10,530 nucleotides of DNA from Desulfuromonadales bacterium (GCA_030591795.1 JAUVAJ010000023.1:1-10530); one strand, 5' to 3'; counted from the first letter of the stretch, positions 1 through 7,035 are shown. Numbers and translations are program-made. The notes: generated by a model not told the origin, from the sequence alone.

Positions 1-21
1 GACAGAGAGCCAAGTGAACCG

Positions 22-50
22 TTTCTTTTGGTGCGGCTCACCAAAGAAAA
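22..50. repeat. Hairpin-forming inverted repeat
   Basis: A perfect 7-bp stem, TTTGGTG (27-33) with CACCAAA (39-45), encloses a 5-base loop. It can be extended outward by a U-G pair, one mismatch and three more A-T pairs. No clean T-run follows on either strand, so it is only a weak terminator candidate, either for the Lrp-family gene 165 bases away or for something left of the window. It lies in the repeat-rich stretch 1-214, where I see no credible gene. Confidence 0.45.
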
Positions 51-82
51 TGAACACGGCTGTCGGGCCGGGCTTGTCCGCC

Positions 83-129
83 GTAGCTCATGCCCGTCGT
101 AGCTTTATGCGAAGGAGGGGTGGCGAAGG
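83..129 (+). repeat. Dispersed repeat, copy A
   Basis: These 47 bases match the reverse complement of 7054-7100 at 41 positions. The shared core is the 19 bases GCTTTAYGCGAAGGAGGGK (102-120). Just upstream, 76-92 and 92-109 look like an imperfect tandem copy of a GTCCGCCGTAGC-type unit, and copy B shows the same internal structure. GTCGGG (62-67) and CCCGAC (135-140) bracket this copy as a short inverted pair. It behaves like a noncoding dispersed repeat rather than a gene. Confidence 0.7.
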
Positions 130-214
130 TGGAACCCGACGGTTTCAACTCTTTAAATGAAAAGATCAAACAAGACGTCGGGACTCGCCTTCGAAAGCAA
201 TGGGTATAGCCCTC

Positions 215-688
215 TTAGAGCGGAATCACCGTTGTCTTATGCACGGCGCGAAGAGCAAATGACGATTGCACGCGCAGTACGCCGGGGAGGCTGGTTAGTC
301 TGTTGTGGATGCGGACGTAATCATTGTTGTCACGGATGATGACTCGGAGCAGATAATCGAAGTCACCCGACATCAGGTAGCACTCCATCACTTCTTCAAC
401 TTCGCCGACGGCCTGTTCGAAGCGTAGCAGTTTTTCATTCTGCTGACCATCCAGGGTTACCCGCACAAATACTGTTCCCGGCTTGCCGGCTGCGGTCTGA
501 TCGATCAGCATCACGTATTGATCGATGATGCCGCTCTTTTCAAGAATCCTGACCCGCCGCAAACAGGCTGATTCGGAGAGGCCGACCTGTTCAGCGAGTT
601 GCACATTGCTTAAACGGCCATCCTGTTGCAAGAGGCGCAAAATAGTGCGATCGATTGTGTCGATTGAGCCCAAATCAATTTTCTGCAT
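215..688 (-). CDS. Lrp/AsnC-family transcriptional regulator
   Basis: This 157-residue protein has the full Lrp/AsnC layout. An N-terminal helix-turn-helix runs from about residue 10 to 55, with recognition-helix region LAEQVGLSESACLRRVRIL. A RAM/ligand-binding and oligomerisation domain follows at about 70-150, with the GDFDYLLRV strand typical of the family. It probably acts in the cytoplasm as a multimeric DNA-binding protein that senses an amino acid. The gene is divergent from alanine dehydrogenase, an arrangement known for regulators such as AldR, so control of ald in response to alanine is the natural inference. I start it at ATG 688, because GAGGG lies six bases upstream; an in-frame TTG directly before it is less likely. 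The length is normal and nothing is missing. Confidence 0.93.
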   Translation of the reverse strand: MQKIDLGSIDTIDRTILRLLQQDGRLSNVQLAEQVGLSESACLRRVRILEKSGIIDQYVMLIDQTAAGKPGTVFVRVTLDGQQNEKLLRFEQAVGEVEEVMECYLMSGDFDYLLRVIIRDNNDYVRIHNRLTSLPGVLRVQSSFALRAVHKTTVIPL

Positions 689-708
689 CAAAACCCTCTT
701 TTTATCGA

Positions 709-739
709 ATTATATGTTAATACCATGCCTTTTTATCAA
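709..739 (-). promoter_or_regulatory. Promoter of the Lrp-family regulator gene
   Basis: Read on the minus strand, TTGATA (739-734) and a perfect TATAAT (714-709) are separated by 19 bases. The spacer is a little long, but the -10 matches consensus exactly. The predicted start lies around 702, roughly 14 bases before the ATG. Confidence 0.55.
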
Positions 740-771
740 TGTTTAAGCAAGTAAATCGCGCATATTTTCCG

Positions 772-788
772 TTATACTCTGAGTATAA
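772..788. promoter_or_regulatory. Dyad upstream of ald, candidate Lrp-family operator
   Basis: TTATACTC-T-GAGTATAA is a perfect 8+1+8 inverted repeat in the regulator/ald intergenic region, 36 bases before the ald start. Its left arm contains TATACT, which could also serve as the ald -10 element. Binding of the divergent Lrp-family protein here would therefore affect ald transcription directly. The symmetry is seen directly; the binding protein is inferred. Confidence 0.5.
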
Positions 789-824
789 AAGTTTTGGCTA
801 TTAAATTACTGCAGGGAGGCAATA

Positions 825-1937
825 ATGATCGTCGGTATTTTGAAAGAGATCAAGTCTGAGGAGAATCGGGTCTGTATGACACCGGCCGGTGTCGAGGAGA
901 TGGTTCTGAACGGGCATCAGGTGCTGGTTGAGGCGTCAGCCGGGATCGGCAGCGGCTTTGCCGATAGCGACTATGTGGCGGCTGGTGCCGAGATGGTAAC
1001 TACCCCGGCTGAGCTGTATGCCCGGGCTGAAATGGTTATGCACGTCAAAGAGCCGCAACCGTCGGAATATCCGTTGATTCGGCAGGGTCAGATTGTCTTT
1101 ACCTACTTCCATTTTGCTGCGTCCGAAGAGTTGACCCGGGCAATGCTTGAGAGCAAAGCGGTCTGCATCGCTTATGAGACGATTGTCGGTCCACATGGTG
1201 GGCTGCCACTCTTAATGCCGATGAGTGAGGTGGCGGGGCGGATGGCGGCCCAGGAAGGGGCTAAGTATCTCGAACGGGCTCAGGGTGGGCGCGGGATCTT
1301 GCTCGGCGGGGTGACCGGTGTCGCACCGGCGACGGTGCTGGTGATCGGTGGTGGGGTAGTCGGCACCAATGCCGCGCTGATGGCCTGTGGTCTCGGGGCA
1401 AAAGTATACCTGCTCGACAGCAGTCTGCCGCGTCTGCGTTATCTCTCCGAGATCATGCCGAAGAATTGTTTCCCTTTGATGTCGTCTTTGGCTACTGTAC
1501 GTGAGTTGGTGCAAGAGGCAGATGTAGTGATCGGTGCGGTTCTGGTCCGTGGCGCCAAGGCACCGAAGCTGGTGACCAGAGAGATGCTTAAGACCATGAA
1601 AAAAGGTGCGGTGCTGGTCGATGTGGCGATCGATCAGGGGGGCTGTTTTGAAACTTCAAAGCCGACCACCCATGGCAACCCAATCTACATGGTTGATGAT
1701 GTGGTGCATTATTGTGTCGCCAATATGCCGGGGGCAGTTCCCTTGACCTCGACCATGGCGCTGACCAATGCGACTCTGCCGTATGCGCTTGATCTGGCTA
1801 ATAATGGTTGGCAGCAGGTAGCGCGTGATGATGCCGGGACCAAGGCTGGATTGAATATAGTAGATGGACAAATTGTTTATCAAGAGGTGGCCGAGGCTTT
1901 CGGGCTGGAGTACACCGAGGTCGGATCTATTCTGTAG
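825..1937 (+). CDS. ald: Alanine dehydrogenase
   Basis: This enzyme catalyses NAD-dependent oxidative deamination of L-alanine to pyruvate and ammonia, and the reverse reductive amination, in the cytoplasm. The 370 residues equal the usual family length. The substrate and catalytic residues known from the Mycobacterium enzyme sit at matching positions: Arg15, Lys75, His96 and Asp269 (in VAIDQGG). The dinucleotide-binding fold carries VIGGGVVGTNAA at 172-183, and Asp197 at the end of the second strand suits NAD. The start is firm, because AGGGAGG ends five bases before the ATG. The gene stands alone, divergent from an Lrp/AsnC regulator and closed by a strong terminator. It is probably used to feed on alanine as a carbon and nitrogen source. 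Confidence 0.97.
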   Translation: MIVGILKEIKSEENRVCMTPAGVEEMVLNGHQVLVEASAGIGSGFADSDYVAAGAEMVTTPAELYARAEMVMHVKEPQPSEYPLIRQGQIVFTYFHFAASEELTRAMLESKAVCIAYETIVGPHGGLPLLMPMSEVAGRMAAQEGAKYLERAQGGRGILLGGVTGVAPATVLVIGGGVVGTNAALMACGLGAKVYLLDSSLPRLRYLSEIMPKNCFPLMSSLATVRELVQEADVVIGAVLVRGAKAPKLVTREMLKTMKKGAVLVDVAIDQGGCFETSKPTTHGNPIYMVDDVVHYCVANMPGAVPLTSTMALTNATLPYALDLANNGWQQVARDDAGTKAGLNIVDGQIVYQEVAEAFGLEYTEVGSIL

Positions 1938-1954
1938 CAGTCAAGAATACATTT

Positions 1955-1990
1955 AAAGGTCAGCACCTAACGGGTTGCTGGCCTTTTTTT
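1955..1990 (+). terminator. Rho-independent terminator of ald
   Basis: AAAGGTCAGCA (1955-1965) pairs with TGCTGGCCTTT (1976-1986), with one G-U pair and a 10-base loop. The right arm runs into seven consecutive T (1984-1990). It lies 17 bases after the ald stop codon. Confidence 0.85.
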
Positions 1991-1992
1991 AT

Positions 1993-2025
1993 TGTCATTT
2001 CGACCGAAAAGAGAAATCTGTTGTT
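1993..2025 (+). repeat. TGTCATTTCGACC dispersed repeat, solo end
   Basis: TGTCATTTCGACC (1993-2005) matches each end of the 125-bp element at 7036-7160 in 12 of 13 positions. The bases that follow, a GA-rich run then ATCTGTTGTT, resemble the inner side of the right end of that element, read in reverse complement. It sits directly after the ald terminator, a common place for such elements. I do not see the partner end nearby, so this is a solo or decayed copy. Confidence 0.55.
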
Positions 2026-2098
2026 ATGAAAATGGGTTGCGGGAGAGTCCATTCCCGTGCTAACTGTGCGAGACTTTTTTAACGGAGCGAAAAACTAC

Positions 2099-3733
2099 AT
2101 GATTCATCTTTCAAATATCAATAAGCAGCACGGTTCACAGGTGCTGTTTCAGAATGCCAGCCTGCAGATTCTGCCCGGTAGTCGTGGTGGTCTGGTCGGC
2201 CCGAACGGGGCCGGAAAGTCGACCATATTTCGTTTGATTACCGGTGAGGAAGTCGCTGACAGCGGCGAGATCATTTGCTCAAAGAAGACCGTGATCGGGT
2301 ACTTCTCGCAGGATGTCGGTGACATGTCAGGACGGTCGGCGTTGCAAGAGGTAATGGCGGCTTCCGAGAAGACCGTTGCGCTCAGTGAGCAGATTCAACA
2401 GATGGAAGCTGCTATGTGTGAACCGATGGAGGATGACGCCCTGGCCGAGCTGCTGGAGCGCTACGGCAGCGCCCAGGAGGAGTTCGAGCATCGCGGTGGC
2501 TATGATCTCGAAAGCCGGGCCCAGGCGGTTCTGACCGGTCTCGGCATCGGCCCCGATGATTACAACCGTCCGGTCGAATCATTCAGCGGCGGCTGGAAGA
2601 TGCGGATCGCTCTGGCGCGTATTCTGACCATCAATCCGGATGTGTTGCTGCTCGATGAGCCGACTAACCACCTTGACGTCGAATCGATCGTCTGGCTCGA
2701 GCAGTGGCTGTCGACAGACTACAAGGGCGCGCTGCTGATGACCAGTCATGACCGGGACTTTATGAACCGGATCGTCTCGAAGATTATCGAGGTTGCCAAT
2801 CGCACCGTCACTACTTATAGCGGCAATTATGATTTTTACCTGCGGGAGCGGGAGATTCGCCGCGAGCAGCTGCTCGCCAGCCATAAGCGTCAGCAGGATA
2901 TGCTGGCCAAAGAAGAGGATTTCATCGCCCGGTTTGCCGCACGTGCCTCGCACGCTGCCCAGGTGCAGTCGCGAGTGAAGAAGTTGGAGAAGATCGAACG
3001 GATCGAGCTGCCACCAGAGCAGAAGAAGGTCAGCTTTGAGTTCCGTGAACCACCGCGTAGCGGTGAGGATGTCTTCTCGTTCTCGGATCTGGCTAAAAGC
3101 TGGGATCTTCCCGAGGGTGGAATCAAACCGGTCTTCGATGGTGTCTCGGGACTGATCCGCCGTCAACAGCGGATCGCCGTGGTCGGGGTCAACGGCGCCG
3201 GCAAATCAACTTTTCTCAAGGTGCTGGCCGGCGAGACCGAACCGACTGATGGCCGCGCTGTGCTCGGTGCGAGCGTCAATCTCGGCTATTTCAGTCAGCA
3301 TTCAATGGATCTGCTTGATCGCAAAAAGACGGTTTACGACACCGTGCAGGATGCGCTGCCGAACGCCTCGGTCGGTGTGATCCGCAATCTCTGCGCTGCT
3401 TTTCTGTTCCAGGGTGACGATGTCGAGAAGCGGATCAATAATCTCTCCGGTGGCGAAAAGAGCCGTGTAGTGCTGGCGACCCTGTTGGCCCGGCCGCTCA
3501 ATGTGCTGGTGCTTGATGAACCGACCAACCATCTAGATATCCAGTCGCGTGAGATTCTGCTCGACGCGTTGCAACGGTTTGCCGGCACTATCGTTCTGGT
3601 CAGTCATGATCGGCATTTTCTGCGTGCTCTGGTTGGTCGGGTATTTGAGATCGATCATGGTGAGATGCGGGCGTACGAGGGGGATTATGATTACTATCTT
3701 ACCAAGAGTGGGCGGGAGGCTTGGGCGGTCTAA
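2099..3733 (+). CDS. ABC-F family ATPase (ribosome-associated type)
   Basis: This protein of 544 residues has two ABC ATPase domains in tandem and no membrane segments, the layout of ABC-F proteins such as EttA, Uup, YbiT and YheS. These act on ribosomes, not in transport. Domain 1 has Walker A GPNGAGKST (34-42), signature SGGWK (about 163-167) and Walker B LLLLDEPTNHLD ending near 191. Domain 2 has GVNGAGKST (363-371), LSGGEKSR (449-456) and LVLDEPTNHLD (around 473). The inter-domain linker, about 240-310, is charged and helical, ending in VQSRVKKLEKIERIE, where ABC-F proteins reach the tRNA. There is no C-terminal coiled-coil extension. I start at ATG 2099, where family homology begins, with GGAG upstream; a GTG at 2057 would add 14 unrelated residues. 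The exact ABC-F subgroup is not settled. Confidence 0.92.
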   Translation: MIHLSNINKQHGSQVLFQNASLQILPGSRGGLVGPNGAGKSTIFRLITGEEVADSGEIICSKKTVIGYFSQDVGDMSGRSALQEVMAASEKTVALSEQIQQMEAAMCEPMEDDALAELLERYGSAQEEFEHRGGYDLESRAQAVLTGLGIGPDDYNRPVESFSGGWKMRIALARILTINPDVLLLDEPTNHLDVESIVWLEQWLSTDYKGALLMTSHDRDFMNRIVSKIIEVANRTVTTYSGNYDFYLREREIRREQLLASHKRQQDMLAKEEDFIARFAARASHAAQVQSRVKKLEKIERIELPPEQKKVSFEFREPPRSGEDVFSFSDLAKSWDLPEGGIKPVFDGVSGLIRRQQRIAVVGVNGAGKSTFLKVLAGETEPTDGRAVLGASVNLGYFSQHSMDLLDRKKTVYDTVQDALPNASVGVIRNLCAAFLFQGDDVEKRINNLSGGEKSRVVLATLLARPLNVLVLDEPTNHLDIQSREILLDALQRFAGTIVLVSHDRHFLRALVGRVFEIDHGEMRAYEGDYDYYLTKSGREAWAV

Positions 3734-3803
3734 GTGTTATCATTGCACGTGCCCCAGTCATTCATAACAGCACCATAAATACTCTTATTATGTGTTTTCT
3801 TAC

Positions 3804-4052
3804 TTAAGAACTTTCCGGTAGCTTGTTAAGCGCCGCAACATACCTTTGCGGGTCAAACGGTTTCCCCTCGTTCATCACCTCAAAAACTTCCGCAACAACA
3901 ACATTGCCGATCAGTTCTTTTGCTTCAATGATTGAATAACCTTCAGCGACGAGTCGTTCAAACGTTGCATAAGTTTCGGGTGGGTCGTGCGACTCAAGCT
4001 GATTGTTTACAACTTCAATTATGGCGGCTTTTAAACGTGGATTAGTCTCCAT
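3804..4052 (-). CDS. Conserved small protein, function unknown
   Basis: This is an 82-residue acidic soluble protein that I cannot assign a function. It is predicted to be mostly helical, with motifs NNQLESHDPPETYATFERL, EGYSIIEAKELIG and a C-terminal PFDPQRYVAALNKLPE. Similar small proteins are, as far as I recall, widespread and uncharacterised. The start is well supported, since AAGGA (4064-4060) lies seven bases before the ATG. Its ATG is only 21 bases after the MFS permease stop, so it is very likely the last gene of the arsC-MFS operon. No signal peptide or cysteine is present, which argues against direct arsenic binding. Confidence 0.8.
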   Translation of the reverse strand: METNPRLKAAIIEVVNNQLESHDPPETYATFERLVAEGYSIIEAKELIGNVVVAEVFEVMNEGKPFDPQRYVAALNKLPESS

Positions 4053-4073
4053 TGGTACGTCCTTTGTTTTGAT

Positions 4074-5258
4074 TCACTCAACGGTTGTCAGATTGGTTTC
4101 CCGCCCCGGCTCCGGATGGCGTGGGATCAAGGTTGAGAGCAGTAGTGAAATTAGCGCTACTACAGCACCAATATAAAAAACCACCGCGTGTGAGTTAAGC
4201 CAGATCAGGCCGAATACCACCGGTATAACGACGGCGGCAATATGACTGATGGTAAAGCTGACACCGGCGGTTGAAGCGATATCTGCCGGAGCGGCAATCT
4301 TTTGAAAATAGGTTTTCAGACTGATCGCCAGAGCAAAAAACAGATGATCGAGTACGTACAACACTGCCGCTACCCAGCCGGTTTGCACCAGCGCGTAGCC
4401 ACAGAAAATCAGAATCAGGCCACTGTATTCCAGAATAAGGGCATTGCGTTCACCGATCCGCGCTATCAGGCGACCGATTTTACGGGCAAAAATAACATTG
4501 AAAGATGCGTTCAACAAAAATAGCAGGGCGATATCACTGACGGCGTAATTGAATTTTTCGACCATTAGAAACCCGGCGAATACCATGAAAATTTGCCGCC
4601 GGGCACCCGACAGGAAGGTGAGCGCATAATAGAGCCAATAGCGTTGGCGTAGCACCATGTGCTTATGCTGGATGGTTTGTTGTGGAAAGTGCGGGAAGCA
4701 AAACCAGGCAATCATGGCAAGGGTTATGGTCAATCCACCGAAGCTGAGGTAGAGCCATCGGTAATCGATCTTCCAGAAGGTTGTCCCGAGCCAGATCAGA
4801 CAAAAGGTAATGATTGCCGCAGACGACCCGATTGATATCAATCGGCCAAAGGTTTCGGCTGCGCGTTCTTTGGCAATCCACTGCTGGGCCAGTGAAGTCT
4901 GGATGGTTTCATAGTAGTGAAAGCCGATCGACATCAGCACTGTGGTCAGATAAAGCCCGATAATTGAAGGGACGAGACCGGTCAGGGCGGTGCCGAGGCC
5001 GAGCAGCAGCAGGGCCATGATCGCAAAGGTTTGCTCACGAAACAGCAATAGAAAAAACACCACACCAAACGCCAGAAAACCGGGTATCTCGCGCAACGAT
5101 TGCAGAATACCGATCTCACGTCCGGTGAAGGCCGCTTGCTCAATGGCATAATTATTCAGCAGCGCTTGCCAGGCGGCAAAACTGAGCGGGACCGCGAAGG
5201 CCATCAGCATGAGTAGATATTCTGGCCGCTGCCAGTGTTTGCGATGTGTTTCAGGCAT
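4074..5258 (-). CDS. MFS transporter
   Basis: The protein of 394 residues has about twelve hydrophobic segments in two halves, separated by a basic loop near residues 195-215 (HFPQQTIQHKHMVLRQRYW). This is the architecture of major facilitator permeases of the inner membrane. The substrate cannot be read from the sequence. The gene begins four bases after the arsC stop and is followed closely by an 82-residue gene, so it is translated from the same message. Export of an arsenic compound or another toxic anion is a contextual guess. It does not resemble the ArsJ organoarsenical exporter as I remember it. I choose ATG 5258, giving MPETHRKHW before the first helix. An upstream ATG at 5315 would overlap arsC by 53 bases and add a cysteine-rich tail unlike the family. 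Confidence 0.85.
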   Translation of the reverse strand: MPETHRKHWQRPEYLLMLMAFAVPLSFAAWQALLNNYAIEQAAFTGREIGILQSLREIPGFLAFGVVFFLLLFREQTFAIMALLLLGLGTALTGLVPSIIGLYLTTVLMSIGFHYYETIQTSLAQQWIAKERAAETFGRLISIGSSAAIITFCLIWLGTTFWKIDYRWLYLSFGGLTITLAMIAWFCFPHFPQQTIQHKHMVLRQRYWLYYALTFLSGARRQIFMVFAGFLMVEKFNYAVSDIALLFLLNASFNVIFARKIGRLIARIGERNALILEYSGLILIFCGYALVQTGWVAAVLYVLDHLFFALAISLKTYFQKIAAPADIASTAGVSFTISHIAAVVIPVVFGLIWLNSHAVVFYIGAVVALISLLLSTLIPRHPEPGRETNLTTVE

Positions 5259-5262
5259 ATAG

Positions 5263-5685
5263 TTAAAAATCCAACTCTTTACGAAAAAACACCCCCAGTT
5301 GCAGACGAATTTCATCTCGCACCCGACGGTAGGCGGTCATTACCTGTTCATCAGTCCCGGTCGCTCTGGGCGGATCGTCAAAGCCGATGTGGATTCTTTT
5401 GACACCGCCGACAAACAGCGGACACTTATCGTTGGCGTCACCACAAAGGGTGATGACGTAATCGAATAGCTGTCCTTTAAATTGATCGAGATGGTCAGAG
5501 CTGTTAGCGCTGATGTCGATACCGATTTCGGCCATCACTTCAACCGCTTTCGGGTTGAGGCCGTGCGGTTCGGTGCCGGCTGAGTAAGTCTCGACACGGT
5601 CGGCAAAATCATGAGTGATAATGCCCTCGGCCATCTGGCTCCGGCATGAATTGCCGGTGCAAAGAAAAAGTACGCGTTTATGCAT
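5263..5685 (-). CDS. arsC: Arsenate reductase, thioredoxin-coupled type
   Basis: This 140-residue protein has the low-molecular-weight phosphatase fold of Bacillus/Staphylococcus ArsC, which reduces arsenate to arsenite with electrons from thioredoxin. The anion-binding P-loop is CTGNSCR (Cys9 to Arg15, C-x5-R). The two further redox cysteines are Cys81 and Cys88 in TLCGDANDKC, matching Cys10/82/89 of the Bacillus enzyme. IGFDDPPRATGT near the C-terminus is also typical. The gene heads a minus-strand operon with an MFS permease and a small protein. ATG 5685 gives the usual N-terminus (MHKRVLFLCTGN). It has no Shine-Dalgarno, and a promoter -10 lies six bases ahead, so the mRNA may be leaderless. 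An ATG at 5706 would add seven residues, also without a ribosome site. Confidence 0.93.
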   Translation of the reverse strand: MHKRVLFLCTGNSCRSQMAEGIITHDFADRVETYSAGTEPHGLNPKAVEVMAEIGIDISANSSDHLDQFKGQLFDYVITLCGDANDKCPLFVGGVKRIHIGFDDPPRATGTDEQVMTAYRRVRDEIRLQLGVFFRKELDF

Positions 5686-5691
5686 GTCGTA

Positions 5692-5720
5692 AATATATCT
5701 GTACATTAGGATATGATCAA
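5692..5720 (-). promoter_or_regulatory. arsC promoter, possibly leaderless
   Basis: On the minus strand TTGATC (5720-5715) and TATATT (5697-5692) are spaced by exactly 17 bases. Only six bases separate the -10 from the arsC ATG at 5685, so transcription would start at or within a base or two of the start codon. No ArsR-type dyad is obvious across it. Confidence 0.5.
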
Positions 5721-5730
5721 TCGAAACATC

Positions 5731-5758
5731 TATTGGCTATTGGCTATTGGCTATTGGA
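5731..5758. repeat. Short tandem repeat, 7-bp unit x4
   Basis: Three exact copies of TATTGGC and a fourth ending in A (TATTGGA) lie head to tail in the arsC/permease intergenic region, just upstream of the arsC -35. The seven-base period is not a multiple of three and no gene covers it. It may be a slippage-prone tract. Confidence 0.85.
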
Positions 5759-5868
5759 TAGAGGGGTTTAATTTACAAAATCCCAAGGAGTATTCGACGC
5801 GAGTGATCGTTTGGGTGTAGAATTAAAAAAAGATGGTGGTGTAAGCGTTATGTCGCAAAAGTGAATTT

Positions 5869-5883
5869 TACCTGTGACAGGTA
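5869..5883. promoter_or_regulatory. Perfect dyad upstream of the permease, candidate operator
   Basis: TACCTGT-G-ACAGGTA is a perfect 7+1+7 inverted repeat, 64 bases before the chosen permease start. It overlaps GTGACA (5874-5879), which could serve as a -35 with CATACA (5897-5902) 17 bases on. That geometry would suit a repressor or a metal-responsive regulator, but no regulator gene is present in the neighbourhood. Confidence 0.45.
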
Positions 5884-5946
5884 TGTCTCTACTTAGCATA
5901 CATAATGCAAAGTTTACTGCTATCTGAAATTTATAAGGTGTTTAAG

Positions 5947-6996
5947 TTGACTATATTATTGGAAGTTTTAGAGAGCTGCTGGAATATTCTGGCTGAAGCC
6001 TCTCCCTATATACTGTTCGGATTTTTCGCTGCCGGTATTTTAAAAGGGTTGATCCCGGATTCGCTGGTGGCCAAACATCTCGGTGGCAACAGCAAACGTT
6101 CTGTGATCAAGGCCTCTCTGTTTGGCATCCCGTTACCGCTATGCTCATGTGGTGTCATCCCGGCTGCTATCGGTTTACGCCGCCAGGGGGCGGGGCGTGG
6201 TGCCTCAGCCGCTTTCCTCGTCTCCACTCCTGAGTCGGGGGTCGATTCGATCGCCATTACCTATGCTCTGCTCGATCCGGTCATGACCGTTTTGCGGCCG
6301 ATTTCTGCTTTTGTAACTGCAACGATAACCGGTTTGGTGATTAACCTGTTGCCAGAAGACTCAGCTGTCGCCATTGAGGCCGAGACGCCGGTTGCGACGG
6401 TTGAAGAGAGTGTTAGCGACAAATCGAATATGCTGCAGCGGATGCGCGAAGGTATCGGCTACGCTTTTGGCGAACTGCTTAAGGATATCGGTGGTTGGTT
6501 GCTGGTCGGGGTTGCCATAGCCGGATTAATCGGCTATCTGGTCCCGGATGACTTTTTTACTTTCTTACAGGGACACAACTTCCTCTCGATGCTGGCGATG
6601 TTGGTGATTGGTATCCCCCTCTACATTTGCGCTTCTGCTTCGACACCGGTTGCTGCTGCTCTGATTCTCAAAGGGATCTCACCCGGTGCAGCGCTGGTGT
6701 TTCTCCTGGCTGGTCCGGCGACAAACGCTGCAACCCTGACCCTGATTGGTCGCTTCTGGGGACGCGCAACGACAATTGTTTATCTGTTGAGCATTGCCAT
6801 CTGTTCGCTGGTGCTGGGAGCTTTGACTGATCTGCTCTACACTTTTGCCGGTTGGGATATCGTCGGGCAGATTCAGGCAGTGGTTGAGCATGGGCCGTCG
6901 TTGTTCGATAATCTCGCGGCCGTTTTAGTCCTGGTTTTGTGGGGGATAAATTTCTTGCCGAGCAGGAAAAAGACAGATAGATGCTGTGATTGTTGA
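5947..6996 (+). CDS. PF03773-type permease, SO_0444-like Cu/Zn efflux transporter
   Basis: This inner-membrane protein of 349 residues has about eight to ten hydrophobic segments in two homologous halves. Half one carries the hallmark PLPLCSCGVIP (Cys66 and Cys68), then LRRQGAGRGASAAFLVSTPE. Half two carries GIPLYICASASTPVAAAL and LLAGPATNAATL. This pattern fits the permease family that includes SO_0444 metal efflux proteins and, more distantly, the ArsP organoarsenical exporter. The C-terminus ends in CCDC, a possible metal-binding tail. I start at TTG 5947 because AAGGTG lies six bases upstream and the next residues match the family N-terminus. An ATG at 5905 lacks a ribosome site and adds 14 residues. 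It is divergent from arsC. Cu/Zn or arsenical export is inferred from family only. Confidence 0.88.
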   Translation: MTILLEVLESCWNILAEASPYILFGFFAAGILKGLIPDSLVAKHLGGNSKRSVIKASLFGIPLPLCSCGVIPAAIGLRRQGAGRGASAAFLVSTPESGVDSIAITYALLDPVMTVLRPISAFVTATITGLVINLLPEDSAVAIEAETPVATVEESVSDKSNMLQRMREGIGYAFGELLKDIGGWLLVGVAIAGLIGYLVPDDFFTFLQGHNFLSMLAMLVIGIPLYICASASTPVAAALILKGISPGAALVFLLAGPATNAATLTLIGRFWGRATTIVYLLSIAICSLVLGALTDLLYTFAGWDIVGQIQAVVEHGPSLFDNLAAVLVLVLWGINFLPSRKKTDRCCDC

Positions 6997-7035
6997 GTTA
7001 ATGAATCTCTTTGTCTGGGACTGAAGAAGAGGGTG

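Noticed and set aside
157..339. Plus-strand 60-codon frame
   Set aside because: It starts in the repeat-rich stretch, runs antisense into the end of the Lrp-family gene, has no ribosome site and shows no recognisable protein features.
2057..2098. N-terminal extension of the ABC-F protein from a GTG
   Set aside because: ABC-F homology begins at the ATG at 2099 and the 14 extra residues look like none of the family.
3734..3803. Terminator between the convergent ABC-F and 82-residue genes
   Set aside because: I found only weak AT pairings such as CATAA/TTATG with no convincing stem and T-run.
5259..5315. Upstream ATG for the MFS gene overlapping arsC
   Set aside because: It would add a cysteine- and aromatic-rich leader before the normal N-terminus; the ATG at 5258, four bases past the arsC stop, suits coupling better.
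5761..5868. Possible small gene behind an isolated AAGGAG (5785-5790)
   Set aside because: The only start at a fair distance (GTG 5803) meets a stop after five codons. I see only leader DNA here, perhaps a remnant.
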